Shown here one piece after another: positions 26,551 to 35,532 of a stretch of DNA of 64,000 bases. Within the stretch, counting starts at the first letter, position 1. Each line of letters opens with the position of its first letter. This DNA comes from Plebeiibacterium marinum (lineage in GTDB: Bacteria; Bacteroidota; Bacteroidia; Bacteroidales; Marinilabiliaceae). A program made the position numbers and the translations under genes. Location of the stretch: NCBI RefSeq assembly GCF_026013615.1, contig NZ_JAPDPI010000005.1, forward strand, positions 97,548-161,547, in the 5' to 3' direction. The notes beneath the pieces are model-generated. The model saw nothing but the letters and a program-made list of their open reading frames with translations. It made no database searches and was not told where the DNA came from.

Positions 26551-27630
26551 TTATTGGTTCATAATCTTATTCTGGCGAGTAACAGACTCTTCGTGTATGC
26601 TTTCGAAAAGTTTTGTTAAGAATTCATCAGATAACCCCATTTCAGCACCTTTAGCTTTACGGTTGTTCATGATCTCATCGTAACGACGTGTCTGTAAAAT
26701 GGTAATGTTGTTATCTTTTTTGTATTTACCAATGGCTTCAGAAATTTTCATCCTTTCTTTTAGTGTTTCCAAAACAGTGGTATCCAGTTTGTCAATTTGC
26801 TGACGTAATTCATCTAAAGTAACCCTTGGCTTTTCACCAATTTTAGGTTCGCGAAGAACAATTTTGTCAGTAATTTCTTTAAGGTTTTCAGGGGTAACCT
26901 GCTGGCTGGCATCACTCCATGCTTTTTCAGGACAACGGTGAGCTTCAACCAATAAACCATCAAAGCCTAAGTCCATGGCTTCCTGCGAAATTTCGTAAAT
27001 CAACTCACTCTTACCACTGATGTGAGAAGGATCACAGATAATTGGAATCTCCGGACATCTTCTTTTTAGCTCAATTGGAATTTGCCATTGAGGGTGATTA
27101 CGGTATTTTGTTTTATCGTATGTTGAGAACCCCCTGTGAATAGCAGCTAATTTTTTAATTCCTGCCTGGTTGATTCTTTCCAAAGCTCCAATCCAAAGTT
27201 CCAAATCGGGATTAACAGGGTTTTTTACCAATACAGGAATATTCGTCCCTTTAAGGGCGTCAGCTATTTCTTGTACAGCAAATGGGTTTGCAGTAGTACG
27301 TGCACCTACCCAAAGGATATCGATACCGTGTTTGATGGCTTCAAAAACATGGTTTGCATTGGCAACTTCTGTACCAACAAACATCCCGGTTTCTTTTTTT
27401 ACCCTCTGTAACCAAGGTAAACCTAATGTACCAACACCTTCAAATGCACCCGGACGGGTCCTTGGTTTCCATATTCCGGCACGGAAAATTTTGAATCCTT
27501 CAGCAGCTAATTTTTTTGCTGTTTCTAATACTTGTTCTTCTGTTTCCGCACTACATGGTCCGGCAATAACCCAAGGACGTTCTAAATCTAATCCAGGAAG
27601 GCTAATCTTTTCTAGGTCTAAATTTACCAT
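26551..27630 (-). CDS. bifunctional DAHP synthase / chorismate mutase
   Basis: 359 residues. Residues ~15-265 are a type I-beta 3-deoxy-7-phosphoheptulonate synthase (AGPCSAET at 18-25, GIWKPRTRPGAFEG, KNPVNPDLELWIGAL, AIHRGFS, IICDPSHISG), the first step of the shikimate pathway. Residues ~270-359 are an AroQ-type chorismate mutase (LDELRQQIDKLD, ERMKISEAIGKYK). The fusion supplies prephenate to PheA and TyrA in the same operon. In relatives the mutase domain also mediates feedback control by aromatic products; that is family knowledge, not visible here. Confidence 0.94.
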   Translation of the reverse strand: MVNLDLEKISLPGLDLERPWVIAGPCSAETEEQVLETAKKLAAEGFKIFRAGIWKPRTRPGAFEGVGTLGLPWLQRVKKETGMFVGTEVANANHVFEAIKHGIDILWVGARTTANPFAVQEIADALKGTNIPVLVKNPVNPDLELWIGALERINQAGIKKLAAIHRGFSTYDKTKYRNHPQWQIPIELKRRCPEIPIICDPSHISGKSELIYEISQEAMDLGFDGLLVEAHRCPEKAWSDASQQVTPENLKEITDKIVLREPKIGEKPRVTLDELRQQIDKLDTTVLETLKERMKISEAIGKYKKDNNITILQTRRYDEIMNNRKAKGAEMGLSDEFLTKLFESIHEESVTRQNKIMNQ

Positions 27631-27643
27631 TGTAATATATTGT

Positions 27644-28801
27644 TTATGCGTTATTTATTCTATTAATTGATTCTTTTAAAACTTCTTGTTTTGAGCAAAG
27701 AGATATTCTGATATATCTGTCGCCTTGTTTACCAAATATGGTTCCCGGCGTAATAAAAACATGTGCCTTATTCAGGATCTTATCTGATAAATCAATAGCA
27801 GAGTCAATGGAGTCAGGAATTTTTGCCCAGATAAACATACCGCTTTGGTTTTTATCATATTTACACTTTAGTGTATCCATTATTTCCCATACCAGTTCCC
27901 TTCTTTCCAGGTACTCTTTGTTTACTTCTTCGTACCAGTCTTTTTCAAGGGCGAGTGCTTTAACAGCTGCCAGTTGAAGGGGTTTGAACATGCCGCTGTC
28001 CATGTTGCTCTTTACCCTTAAAATATATTGGGTAAAAGTAGGGTTTGCACCTACCATTCCAACACGCCAACCTGCCATATTATGCGACTTGCTTAAAGAG
28101 TTTAACTCAATGGCTATATCTTTTGCTCCGTCAACCCTAAAAATACTTAATGGATTATCATTTAATATAAAACTATATGGGTTGTCGTTACAAATTAATA
28201 TTTCATGTTTTTTACCAAAGGCTACCAGCTTTTCAAATAACTCCAGTGTTGCATTGGCACCGGTAGGCATATTGGGGTAGTTTACCCACATTAATTTTAC
28301 CTTTGATAAATCCAGTTTTTCTAGTTCTTCAAAATCCGGTTGCCAGTTTAGATCCTCCTTTAAATCATATGTAACCATATCGGCTTCAACAAGATTTGAA
28401 ACAGAAGCATAGGTTGGGTAGCCCGGATTGGGGACTAAAACCTGATCGCCTTTATTTAAAAAGGCCATCGAAATATGCATGATCCCTTCCTTGGATCCCA
28501 TTAAAGGAAGGATTTCATTAGCAGGATTTAATTCTATCTGGAAATATTTTTTATACCACTCCGAAAATGCATTTCTGAGTTCGGGTATACCAACGTAACT
28601 CTGATAACCATGATTACCTTTGTTGGCGGCAGAAAAAGTTAGTTCTTCCAAAACAGCATCAGAAGGCGACCTGTCCGGATTACCGATGCCCAGGTTTATT
28701 ATATCGATACCCTGTTGGCGCATCTCATCAATTTCCCTTAGTTTTTTTGAGAAATAGTATTCCTTAACTTCGCTAATGCGATTTGCTGGCTTTATGGTCA
28801 T
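27644..28801 (-). CDS. class I/II pyridoxal-phosphate aminotransferase, probably aromatic
   Basis: 385 residues, fold type I. NLGIGNPDRSPSD (N-terminal arm), GSKEGI, NPGYPTY, WVNYPNMPTG, ICNDNPYSF and the PLP-lysine motif LNSLSKSHNMAGWRVG are visible, and the C-terminal Arg region RYIRISLC. Start is the ATG at 28801, 1 base after the pheA stop; the longer frame overlaps pheA by 38 bases. Position between pheA and aroG/CM in an aromatic operon suggests that it makes phenylalanine and tyrosine from their keto acids; aspartate or LL-diaminopimelate activity cannot be excluded. Confidence 0.88.
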   Translation of the reverse strand: MTIKPANRISEVKEYYFSKKLREIDEMRQQGIDIINLGIGNPDRSPSDAVLEELTFSAANKGNHGYQSYVGIPELRNAFSEWYKKYFQIELNPANEILPLMGSKEGIMHISMAFLNKGDQVLVPNPGYPTYASVSNLVEADMVTYDLKEDLNWQPDFEELEKLDLSKVKLMWVNYPNMPTGANATLELFEKLVAFGKKHEILICNDNPYSFILNDNPLSIFRVDGAKDIAIELNSLSKSHNMAGWRVGMVGANPTFTQYILRVKSNMDSGMFKPLQLAAVKALALEKDWYEEVNKEYLERRELVWEIMDTLKCKYDKNQSGMFIWAKIPDSIDSAIDLSDKILNKAHVFITPGTIFGKQGDRYIRISLCSKQEVLKESINRINNA

Positions 28802-28802
28802 G

Positions 28803-29708
28803 TTAAAATGTTTTTTGTTCTTCAAGTGATTTGTTGTCATTACTCACTGTATCATACGATCTTTTGCCAACATGGTATTCGCCCAGGTTTTTTAATCCTT
28901 TTGTTAACGGCCTGATGGCATCCAGCGACTGCAAATAGCGATTGTAATCTTCAAAAACCAAATCGATATAAAATAAATATTCCCATTCCTGACCAACAAC
29001 AGGTAAACTTTGGATTTTTGTTAAGTTAATGTTATAAAATGCCAGTATGGATAATACTTTGGATAAGCTACCTTCTGAATGGGGAAGGGCAAAAACCAAC
29101 GAAGCCTTATTTACTTTGTTGCTAATCAATAAATCTTCAACCTCTGTTTTGGCTTTGTCAGATATGATAAGGAAACGTGTGAAATTGCGTTTGTTGGTTT
29201 CAATATCTCTGGCCAATATTTCAAGACTATACTTTTTTGCAGCCAATTCTGGAGCTATGGCTGCCATGCCTTCCAGTTTCTCGTCCTGAATCCACTTGGC
29301 ACTTAAAGCTGTGTCATCGGAGGCAATTTTTTTAATATGCGGATATTGTTTTAAAAAATCGCCACATTGTGCCAGGGCCATAGGGTGTGAGTGCACTTCT
29401 TTAATATCCTCTATCTTTTGTCCCGGCAGTGCTAATAATTGGTGCTTTATACGTAATTTGTATTCCCCGATAACAACAAGTCCGGAATCTTTAAGCAGGG
29501 TGTAATTTTGAAGTATGCTGCCTACTAATGTGTTCTCGATGGCCATGATGCCATATATGGAGTTGTCTTTTCGCAATGTTTCAAATAGCTCCTCAAAGGT
29601 TTGGCAAGGTACCATTTCGATATCCTCGCTATTGAAAAATGCTTTTGCTGCTATTTCGTGGTTCGAACCACCACCTCCCTGAATCGCTACTCGTTTAATC
29701 GTTGTCAT
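28803..29708 (-). CDS. pheA: prephenate dehydratase (PheA) with ACT domain
   Basis: 301-residue enzyme converting prephenate to phenylpyruvate. Catalytic domain residues ~1-180 include MAIENTLVGSI, the SHPMALAQC helix, SDDTALSAKW and the NFTRF motif (catalytic Thr). ACT regulatory domain ~195-270 includes HSEGSLSKVLSI, the phenylalanine-binding region (usually GALxxxL / ESRP). First structural gene of the operon pheA-aminotransferase-aroG/CM-tyrA-mnmA, directly behind a Phe/Tyr leader peptide and attenuator, so it is controlled both by attenuation and probably by feedback. Confidence 0.93.
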   Translation of the reverse strand: MTTIKRVAIQGGGGSNHEIAAKAFFNSEDIEMVPCQTFEELFETLRKDNSIYGIMAIENTLVGSILQNYTLLKDSGLVVIGEYKLRIKHQLLALPGQKIEDIKEVHSHPMALAQCGDFLKQYPHIKKIASDDTALSAKWIQDEKLEGMAAIAPELAAKKYSLEILARDIETNKRNFTRFLIISDKAKTEVEDLLISNKVNKASLVFALPHSEGSLSKVLSILAFYNINLTKIQSLPVVGQEWEYLFYIDLVFEDYNRYLQSLDAIRPLTKGLKNLGEYHVGKRSYDTVSNDNKSLEEQKTF

Positions 29709-29723
29709 TGTAATTTTTCAGAT

Positions 29724-29758
29724 AATAAAAAAGTCCCACCTCATTGAGGTGGGACTTT
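29724..29758 (-). terminator. attenuator terminator before pheA
   Basis: On the minus strand AAAGTCCCACCTC, loop AAT, then GAGGTGGGACTTT, a 13-bp perfect stem, followed by a T run; it ends about 16 bases before the pheA ATG. The 5' arm CCCACCTC (minus strand) is also complementary to GAGGTGGG in the last codons of the leader peptide (29793-29800), which forms the competing antiterminator. Confidence 0.93.
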
Positions 29759-29785
29759 AAATTTTTTCTTAGTAATTTTTATATA

Positions 29786-29863
29786 CTACAAACCCACCTC
29801 TTTTTGACTGCTAAATCCAAAAAAGTAAAAATAAAAGCTGTAAAAAAATGCAAAATGGGTCAT
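29786..29863 (-). CDS. pheL: Phe/Tyr-rich leader peptide of the aromatic operon
   Basis: 25-codon frame, ATG at 29863 to TAG at 29786. The peptide begins MTHFAFFYSFYFYFFGF and then continues SSQKEVGL: 8 Phe and 3 Tyr codons within the first 17. Its final codons (GAG GTG GGT) form the antiterminator strand. When the ribosome stalls on Phe/Tyr codons GAGGTGGG pairs with CCCACCTC and the operon is read; when it runs to the stop the terminator forms. It is analogous to E. coli pheL, but with Tyr codons as expected for an operon that also makes tyrosine. A -7 box lies 22 bases upstream. Confidence 0.92.
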   Translation of the reverse strand: MTHFAFFYSFYFYFFGFSSQKEVGL

Positions 29864-29884
29864 TTCTCTCTGTTTTAACGCTGA

Positions 29885-29892
29885 CAAATGTA
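29885..29892 (-). promoter_or_regulatory. -7 element of the aromatic operon promoter
   Basis: TACATTTG on the minus strand, 22 bases before the leader ATG. The -33 region has only T-rich sequence rather than a clear TTG. Confidence 0.6.
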
Positions 29893-30007
29893 GCATAAAA
29901 AATTGGGAATAAAAATTTTTAGTGAAAAATTAATTTAAATATATACTTGTGACTTAAAATTAGTAGAAAATAGGCTGCTATGTATTATAAATTGTAAGTG
30001 AATTAAT

Positions 30008-30052
30008 AAAAAGCACAAAACCCTAACCATAACGGTTAGGGTTTTGCTTTTT
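30008..30052 (-). terminator. terminator of the ABC-F gene
   Basis: AAAACCCTAACC / GGTTAGGGTTTT 12-bp stem extended by AAAGC/GCTTT and followed by T on the minus strand; it abuts the stop of the ABC-F gene. Confidence 0.88.
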
Positions 30053-31916
30053 ATGATTCTATCTCGCTAAGCTCCAGCCACCTCATCTCTTTTTCATCTA
30101 GTAATTCGGAGATTTCATTCAGGCGTTTGGCTTTGTCCCCAATTTCTTCCGGACTTAATGTACCCGAGTTTAATTCGTTTTCAATGGTTTCTTTCTCGGC
30201 GTTCATGCTTTCCATGTCAACCTCCAGTTGTTCCATTTCTTTTTTCTCTTTGAAAGAAAGCTTTTTAGGTTTATTCTTAGGTTTCTCTTTTTGAACAGGT
30301 TCCTTTTTCTCTCTTTCAATTTTACGTTGTTCTTTTTCTTCTTCTATTTTAAAGTCGTGATAAATAGTGTAGTTGCCCGGGAAATCTTTAATGGCGCCCT
30401 GGCCTTCAAAAACAAAGAGGTGATCAACTATTTTATCCATAAAATACCTGTCGTGCGAAACAATAACCACGCAGCCATTAAATTTTTGCAAGTATTCTTC
30501 CAACAGGTTGAGCGTAAAGATATCCAGATCGTTAGTCGGCTCATCCAGGATCAGGAAGTTAGGGTTTCTCATGAGTACGGTCATCAGGTACAGCCGCTTT
30601 TTCTCTCCACCACTTAGTTTCTCGACAAAAACGTGGTGCATTTCGTTTGGAAACAAAAAGTGACGAAGGAATTGCGCCGGACTCATAGAATTTCCAGAAC
30701 CAAGTGTAATGTGTTCTGAAATATCCGAAATAACATCAATTACTTTTTTACTGTCGTCAATCTTCATCCCATCCTGACGGTAATATCCCACTACAACTGT
30801 TTCTCCGGTATCAATTTTGCCCGAATCAGGTTGTATCCTGCCAGTAATTGTATTTAAGAAGGTTGTTTTGCCGGTTCCGTTTTTACCAACAATACCTACT
30901 TTTTCACCTTGTGCAAATTTGTAGGTAAAATCATCAAGTATTTTTAAATCATCAAAGGATTTATTTAGGTTATGGCATTCAATAATTTTTTTACCTAAGC
31001 GGGCCGATTTAATATCCAGGTTAATACCTTGTTCTTTAACGCCACTATGGGCTTTTTTCTTTAAATCATGAAAGGCATCAATCCTGTATTTAGCCTTTGT
31101 ACCCCTTGCCTGAGGCATCCGATTCATCCAGTCCTGTTCTGTTTTTAACAGGTTTTTAGCTTTTTCAACCTGGGCATTGTGTGTTTGGATACGCTCTTCT
31201 CTTTTTTCAAGAAAATACTGGTAATTACCTTTGTAATAATATAAGGTTTGATCCGCTAATTCATATATCTCATTGCAAACCCTGTCAAGGAAATACCTGT
31301 CGTGTGTTACCATCATCAATGTGGCCTTTGACCGGGCCAGGTAATCTTCAAGCCACTCAATCATTTCCAGGTCAAGGTGGTTGGTAGGCTCATCCAGTAT
31401 TAAAAAATCAGGTTCGTTAATAAGAATATTGGCCAGGGCAACCCTCTTTTTTTGTCCCCCGGATAGCTGTCCTATTAACTGTTCAAAGTTGGTGATTTTT
31501 AGCTGGGAAAGGATTTGCTTTATCCTGGCCTCAAAATCCCAGGCATTCAGTTTATCCAGTTCTTCAATCAATCGCCCCAGTTCATCATGATTTTCTTCTG
31601 CTAAGGCTTTTTCATATGCTTTAATGGTAGTTACCTGAGGATTGTCGGATGCGAAAATTTCTTCAATAACAGTATTGGCCTCATTTAGTTCCGGAAGCTG
31701 AGATAAGTATCCAATTTTAATTCCCTTTCTGTAAACAACCGTTCCACCATCTGAAGGTAGTTTTTGGGCTAAGATATTAAGCAAAGTTGTTTTTCCTGTA
31801 CCATTACGGGCTATCAAACCAACTTTTTCTCCTTCAGAAACACCAAAAGTTAAATTGTCAAATAATCGTATATCACCCCAATGATGGGTTAGGTTTTCAA
31901 CAGATAAGTAATTCAT
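30051..31916 (-). CDS. ABC-F family ATPase (Uup-type)
   Basis: 621 residues with two ABC domains and no membrane segments: Walker A GLIARNGTGKTTLL (first) and GIVGKNGTGKTTFL (second), signatures LSGGQKKR and LSGGEKKR, Walker B LILDEPTNHLDL and LILDEPTNDLDI. The ~linker between them contains the P-site tRNA interaction motif region (ARGTKAKYRIDAF). The C-terminal ~90 residues are a charged coiled coil (KEKPKNKPKKLSFKEKKEMEQLEVD...), as in Uup. Acts on ribosomes; role in translation quality or stalled complexes is known for the family. Start at the ATG at 31916 (MNYLSVENLTHHWG). Confidence 0.93.
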   Translation of the reverse strand: MNYLSVENLTHHWGDIRLFDNLTFGVSEGEKVGLIARNGTGKTTLLNILAQKLPSDGGTVVYRKGIKIGYLSQLPELNEANTVIEEIFASDNPQVTTIKAYEKALAEENHDELGRLIEELDKLNAWDFEARIKQILSQLKITNFEQLIGQLSGGQKKRVALANILINEPDFLILDEPTNHLDLEMIEWLEDYLARSKATLMMVTHDRYFLDRVCNEIYELADQTLYYYKGNYQYFLEKREERIQTHNAQVEKAKNLLKTEQDWMNRMPQARGTKAKYRIDAFHDLKKKAHSGVKEQGINLDIKSARLGKKIIECHNLNKSFDDLKILDDFTYKFAQGEKVGIVGKNGTGKTTFLNTITGRIQPDSGKIDTGETVVVGYYRQDGMKIDDSKKVIDVISDISEHITLGSGNSMSPAQFLRHFLFPNEMHHVFVEKLSGGEKKRLYLMTVLMRNPNFLILDEPTNDLDIFTLNLLEEYLQKFNGCVVIVSHDRYFMDKIVDHLFVFEGQGAIKDFPGNYTIYHDFKIEEEKEQRKIEREKKEPVQKEKPKNKPKKLSFKEKKEMEQLEVDMESMNAEKETIENELNSGTLSPEEIGDKAKRLNEISELLDEKEMRWLELSEIES

Positions 31917-31926
31917 GTTTTCAGTT

Positions 31927-32030
31927 ATCAATGATCAATGAACAATGATCAATTATTAAAAAAAAGTGTTTGTTAATAGTTTATAGCTTATAACCAATAG
32001 CTCATAGCTAATTGCTCATAGCTAACAACT
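31927..32030. repeat. 7-bp degenerate tandem array H6
   Basis: AATGATC, AATGAAC, AATGATC in one block and ATAGCTT, ATAACCA, ATAGCTC, ATAGCTA, ATTGCTC, ATAGCTA in the next, all with a 7-base period. It fills the space between the ABC-F start and the small zinc protein. Confidence 0.82.
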
Positions 32031-32039
32031 ATCCACAAA

Positions 32040-32234
32040 TCAAATGCACCCGCAAATAAAGCCATCTCCTAATGATTCAATAGCCTCCTTTACTTTCTTC
32101 TTTTCCTCTTCTGTATCTATGCAATCATCGCATACAGGAAGGTTTGTATCCGGATTTTTCTGTTTTATTTCTTCTGATTTTTTTCCGCAAACAAAACATT
32201 TATCGGAAAAACTGCAGGTAGGTGTTTCTGCCAT
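32040..32234 (-). CDS. small cysteine-rich putative zinc-binding protein
   Basis: 64 residues with seven cysteines: Cys7, CFVC (13-16), CDDC (35-38) and CGC (61-63). The CxxC pairs separated by ~18 residues fit a zinc ribbon. A charged helix (EEEKKKVKEAIESLG) follows the second pair. No family recognised. 38 bases separate its start from the stop of the DJ-1-like gene, so the two are probably co-transcribed. Confidence 0.65.
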   Translation of the reverse strand: MAETPTCSFSDKCFVCGKKSEEIKQKNPDTNLPVCDDCIDTEEEKKKVKEAIESLGDGFICGCI

Positions 32235-32272
32235 TTTATAAATTTTAAGAAACGCAAAAATAGATAATATTA

Positions 32273-32821
32273 TTAAATCATCATTTTTTTTGCCAGTTCA
32301 GCAGCAGTTTCTTTTCCTTTTAATAGCTCCACAAGTTGTAGTGCAAATTTCATTGATACCCCGGCTCCCTTTCCAGTTATCAGGTTGTTGGCAACTTCAA
32401 CATCCTTACCTGTATAATTTGCATCTGTTAGTTTGTCTTCAAAGCCTGGATAACAGGTTGCATTTTTTTGTGCCAAAAGGTTTTGTTGCCCAAGGATAGA
32501 AGGAGCTGCGCAAATGGCTCCGATTAGCTTCCCTTTAGCTGAAGCATCAAGTAAAAGGTTGATTAATCCCTTGTGGTTGTTAAGGTTGGTAGTGCCGGGG
32601 AGACCTCCTGGAAGAACCAGCATGTCTGCGTCAGAAAAATCGGTTCCGCAAAAGGTTTTGTCAGCCATTACCATTATTTGGTGAGCACCTGTAACGGTTA
32701 ATGAATCCGTTATTGATATTGTAACTACATCAATGCCAGCCCGTCGTAATACATCAATCGGAGTAATGGCTTCAATTTCTTCAAAACCATCAGCCAAAAA
32801 TATATAAACTCTTTTAGTCAT
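32273..32821 (-). CDS. DJ-1/PfpI-family protein (YajL-like)
   Basis: 182 residues. Nucleophile-elbow cysteine Cys104 in GAICAAPS and its partner Glu in DGFEEIEAITPIDVLRRAGI match the DJ-1/YajL/ThiJ group, associated with oxidative-stress protection and glyoxalase- or deglycase-like chemistry. VLPGGLPG and GKGAGVSMKFALQLVELL complete the family pattern. Length is normal. Confidence 0.9.
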   Translation of the reverse strand: MTKRVYIFLADGFEEIEAITPIDVLRRAGIDVVTISITDSLTVTGAHQIMVMADKTFCGTDFSDADMLVLPGGLPGTTNLNNHKGLINLLLDASAKGKLIGAICAAPSILGQQNLLAQKNATCYPGFEDKLTDANYTGKDVEVANNLITGKGAGVSMKFALQLVELLKGKETAAELAKKMMI

Positions 32822-32952
32822 CTCTTATTTTGTTTTTTTCGCAACAAAATTAACGAATAGAATGTTAGTATCATGTTTTTTATTGCTGTTTTGTATATGT
32901 TGAATCATAATATCGTTTGTTGATGTTAAATTCGTATCAGATAAATGAATTT

Positions 32953-32986
32953 TTGACTATTTGAATATTTATTTTATTTATATTTG
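32953..32986 (+). promoter_or_regulatory. promoter of the ligase-ACP-acyltransferase gene
   Basis: TTG (32953-32955), 23-base spacer and TATATTTG (32979-32986) match the Bacteroidota consensus, 21 bases before the ATG. Confidence 0.7.
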
Positions 32987-33007
32987 GCTGCATTTTAAAT
33001 ATATCAC

Positions 33008-35479
33008 ATGTTTATAAACAAGGGCGAGAATATTGCTGTTTGGGCAAAAGGGAAGACGGTAACGTATAATGTGTTAGGAGGAAAGATATCTAAATTTTCC
33101 TCTTTATATAAAACAACAACAACCTCAAAAGTTGGTATATTTTCAGAAAACCGGTTAGGGTGGATTTATAGTTTTTATGCTGCATGGGATAATGGTGCAG
33201 TGGCTGTGCCTATTGACTTTATGAGCACAGTAAGTGAGGTTGCTTACATATTAAATGATTGCAAGCCCGAAGTCGTTTTTGTATCGTCTGCCAAAAAAGG
33301 TGATTTAGAGGAGGCTTTGAAAGAAACAGAATATCGCCCGGATGTATTTGTAATTGATGAATATGAGGATAGTGAGGGGTTATTTGAAGATTTTCCGCTC
33401 ATTGATCCGGATCTTGAAAAAACAGCAGTAATAATATATACTTCCGGAACCACAGGCAATCCTAAAGGTGTGATGCTTTCGTATCAAAACCTGCTTTCAA
33501 ATATTCATGCTGTATCCAGGGATGTGGAGATTTATAAACCAACGGATACTATATTGATGCTTTTACCCCTGCATCATATTTTGCCATTGTTGGGTACTAT
33601 GGTGTTGCCTATTTTTAATGGCGCTAAAATTGCACTTTCTCCTTCCATGGCTTCTGAAGATATAATTAAAACACTTCAGCAATGCAAGGTGACTATACTG
33701 ATTGGTGTTCCGAGGTTGTATGCTGCAATTCATAAGGGGATTAGCGATAAGATCAGCAAGAGTGCAGTGGCACGTACCTTGTTTAAAGTAGCCCGGGCTG
33801 CAAATTCCAAAGCTTTTTCAAAGGTTGTTTTTGGTGCTGTACATAAAAAGTTTGGTGGTCATGTCCGGCATATGGTTAGTGGAGGAGCTGCCCTGGATAA
33901 GGAAATTGGGGAGTATTATGAAACATTGGGTTTTGAAGTGTTGGAAGGCTATGGCATGACAGAAGCGGCGCCTATGATTACCTTTACCCGGCCAGGGAAG
34001 GTGAAGATTGGTTCTCCGGGATTTTTGCTGCCTTCGTGCCAGGTTGAAATAAGGGAAGGGGAAATTGTAGCTAAAGGGAAAAATATTATGCAGGGCTACT
34101 ATAACCGCCCGCAAGAGACGGCTGAAGTTTTGAAGGATGGCTGGTTATATACTGGTGATTTAGGGCATTTTGATGAGGAAGGCTATTTGCATATTACCGG
34201 GAGAAAAAAAGAAATACTGATCCTGTCGAATGGCAAAAATATTAATCCGGTTGAAATAGAATATAAACTGGAGCGTTATGCTGCTTTTGTAAAAGAGGTT
34301 GGAGTTTATCAATCAGGCGACCAGTTTAAGGCTATTGTTGTGCCTTCTGATGAATTGAGTTTGAATTGTAAGGATGCAGATGAGCTTTATCGGATTGTTA
34401 AGAAGGAAGTGATTGAAGATTACAATAAACAGTGTGCTTCATATAAAAAGGTAATGGATATTACAGTTTTAAATGGAGAGCTTCCGCGTACCCGCTTAGG
34501 CAAAATAAGAAGGTTTAAACTGGCAGGATTGGAGTCGCATCAAGAGATAGAAGAACAAGTGCCTGTAACGGTTGATATGGCTGAGTTTAATATAGTAGCC
34601 AAGTACCTTGAAGAGGAAAAAAGGAAAAAGGTGCTTCCTGACCATCATCTGGAGCTTGATTTGGGGCTTGATTCGTTAGATAAGGTTAGTTTTCAGGTGT
34701 TCTTAAACTCTACTTTTGGGGTGGATGTTGATCCTGGTGAACTGGTCCGGTTTAATAATATACTGTCTCTTTGTGAATACCTTCATGAAAACAGGAAAAA
34801 GATGGAGGTGGAAAAAGTGGACTGGACTAAAATCTTAAAAGAGAAAGTGCATATTTCATTACCAAGGACATGGTTTACCGGTAGGTTGTTGGTTAAAATA
34901 TCAAAGTACTTTTTTAGTTTGTATTTTGGTCTAAAAGGTAAGGGATTAAAAAATATTCCTGATGAACCTTGTATCATTGCGCCTAATCACCAGAGCTATT
35001 TTGATGGTTTGTTTGTGGCTTCTTTTCTTAAAAGTAAGATGATTAAAAATACTTATTTCTATGCTAAAGAAAAGCATGTGAGTAAGCGATGGCTTAAGTT
35101 TGTGGCAAACAGGAATCATGTTATTGTAATGGATCTGAATAAGGATCTGAAAGAATCTATTCAAAAATTAGGTGAGGCACTACGGAAAAAGAAGAACCTG
35201 ATTATATTCCCTGAAGGTACCCGAACCAAAAATGGAAACCTGGGGGATTTTAAAAAGACCTTTGCGATTTTAAGTCGTGAGTTGAATGTGCCTGTTGTAC
35301 CTGTTTCAATAAAAGGCGCCTACGATGCCTTACCCAAAGGGAGTAAGTTTCCTAAGCCGTTTAAAAAAGTGATGGTTGAATTTCTTGAGCCGGTTATGCC
35401 TGGTGCAGATACCTATGATAATATCAGGGATGCTGTATATAACAAAATTGCAAAGACTCAACTGGCTATTAAAAGTTAG
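33008..35479 (+). CDS. acyl-CoA/acyl-ACP synthetase fused to an acyl carrier domain and a PlsC acyltransferase
   Basis: 823-residue three-part protein. Residues 1-~500 are an AMP-forming ligase (IIYTSGTTGNPKGVML at 142-157, EGYGMTEAAPM, GWLYTGDLG, GRKKEILILSNGKN, KIRRFKL near the C-terminal Lys). Residues ~520-600 are an acyl/peptidyl carrier domain with the pantetheine Ser556 in LGLDSLDK. Residues ~620-823 are a PlsC-like acyltransferase (NHQSYFDG, His661; FPEGTRTKNG, ~734; VVPVSIKGAY). It can plausibly activate a fatty acid, hold it on its own carrier and pass it to a lysophospholipid. E. coli Aas has the acyltransferase first and no carrier domain. No membrane segments beyond the PlsC surface helix. 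Likely monocistronic. Confidence 0.85.
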   Translation: MFINKGENIAVWAKGKTVTYNVLGGKISKFSSLYKTTTTSKVGIFSENRLGWIYSFYAAWDNGAVAVPIDFMSTVSEVAYILNDCKPEVVFVSSAKKGDLEEALKETEYRPDVFVIDEYEDSEGLFEDFPLIDPDLEKTAVIIYTSGTTGNPKGVMLSYQNLLSNIHAVSRDVEIYKPTDTILMLLPLHHILPLLGTMVLPIFNGAKIALSPSMASEDIIKTLQQCKVTILIGVPRLYAAIHKGISDKISKSAVARTLFKVARAANSKAFSKVVFGAVHKKFGGHVRHMVSGGAALDKEIGEYYETLGFEVLEGYGMTEAAPMITFTRPGKVKIGSPGFLLPSCQVEIREGEIVAKGKNIMQGYYNRPQETAEVLKDGWLYTGDLGHFDEEGYLHITGRKKEILILSNGKNINPVEIEYKLERYAAFVKEVGVYQSGDQFKAIVVPSDELSLNCKDADELYRIVKKEVIEDYNKQCASYKKVMDITVLNGELPRTRLGKIRRFKLAGLESHQEIEEQVPVTVDMAEFNIVAKYLEEEKRKKVLPDHHLELDLGLDSLDKVSFQVFLNSTFGVDVDPGELVRFNNILSLCEYLHENRKKMEVEKVDWTKILKEKVHISLPRTWFTGRLLVKISKYFFSLYFGLKGKGLKNIPDEPCIIAPNHQSYFDGLFVASFLKSKMIKNTYFYAKEKHVSKRWLKFVANRNHVIVMDLNKDLKESIQKLGEALRKKKNLIIFPEGTRTKNGNLGDFKKTFAILSRELNVPVVPVSIKGAYDALPKGSKFPKPFKKVMVEFLEPVMPGADTYDNIRDAVYNKIAKTQLAIKS

Positions 35480-35532
35480 GAATATAGTCTTGCGCAAGGT
35501 GTTATGAGTCTGTAGAGAAATATTCCTTTTCG

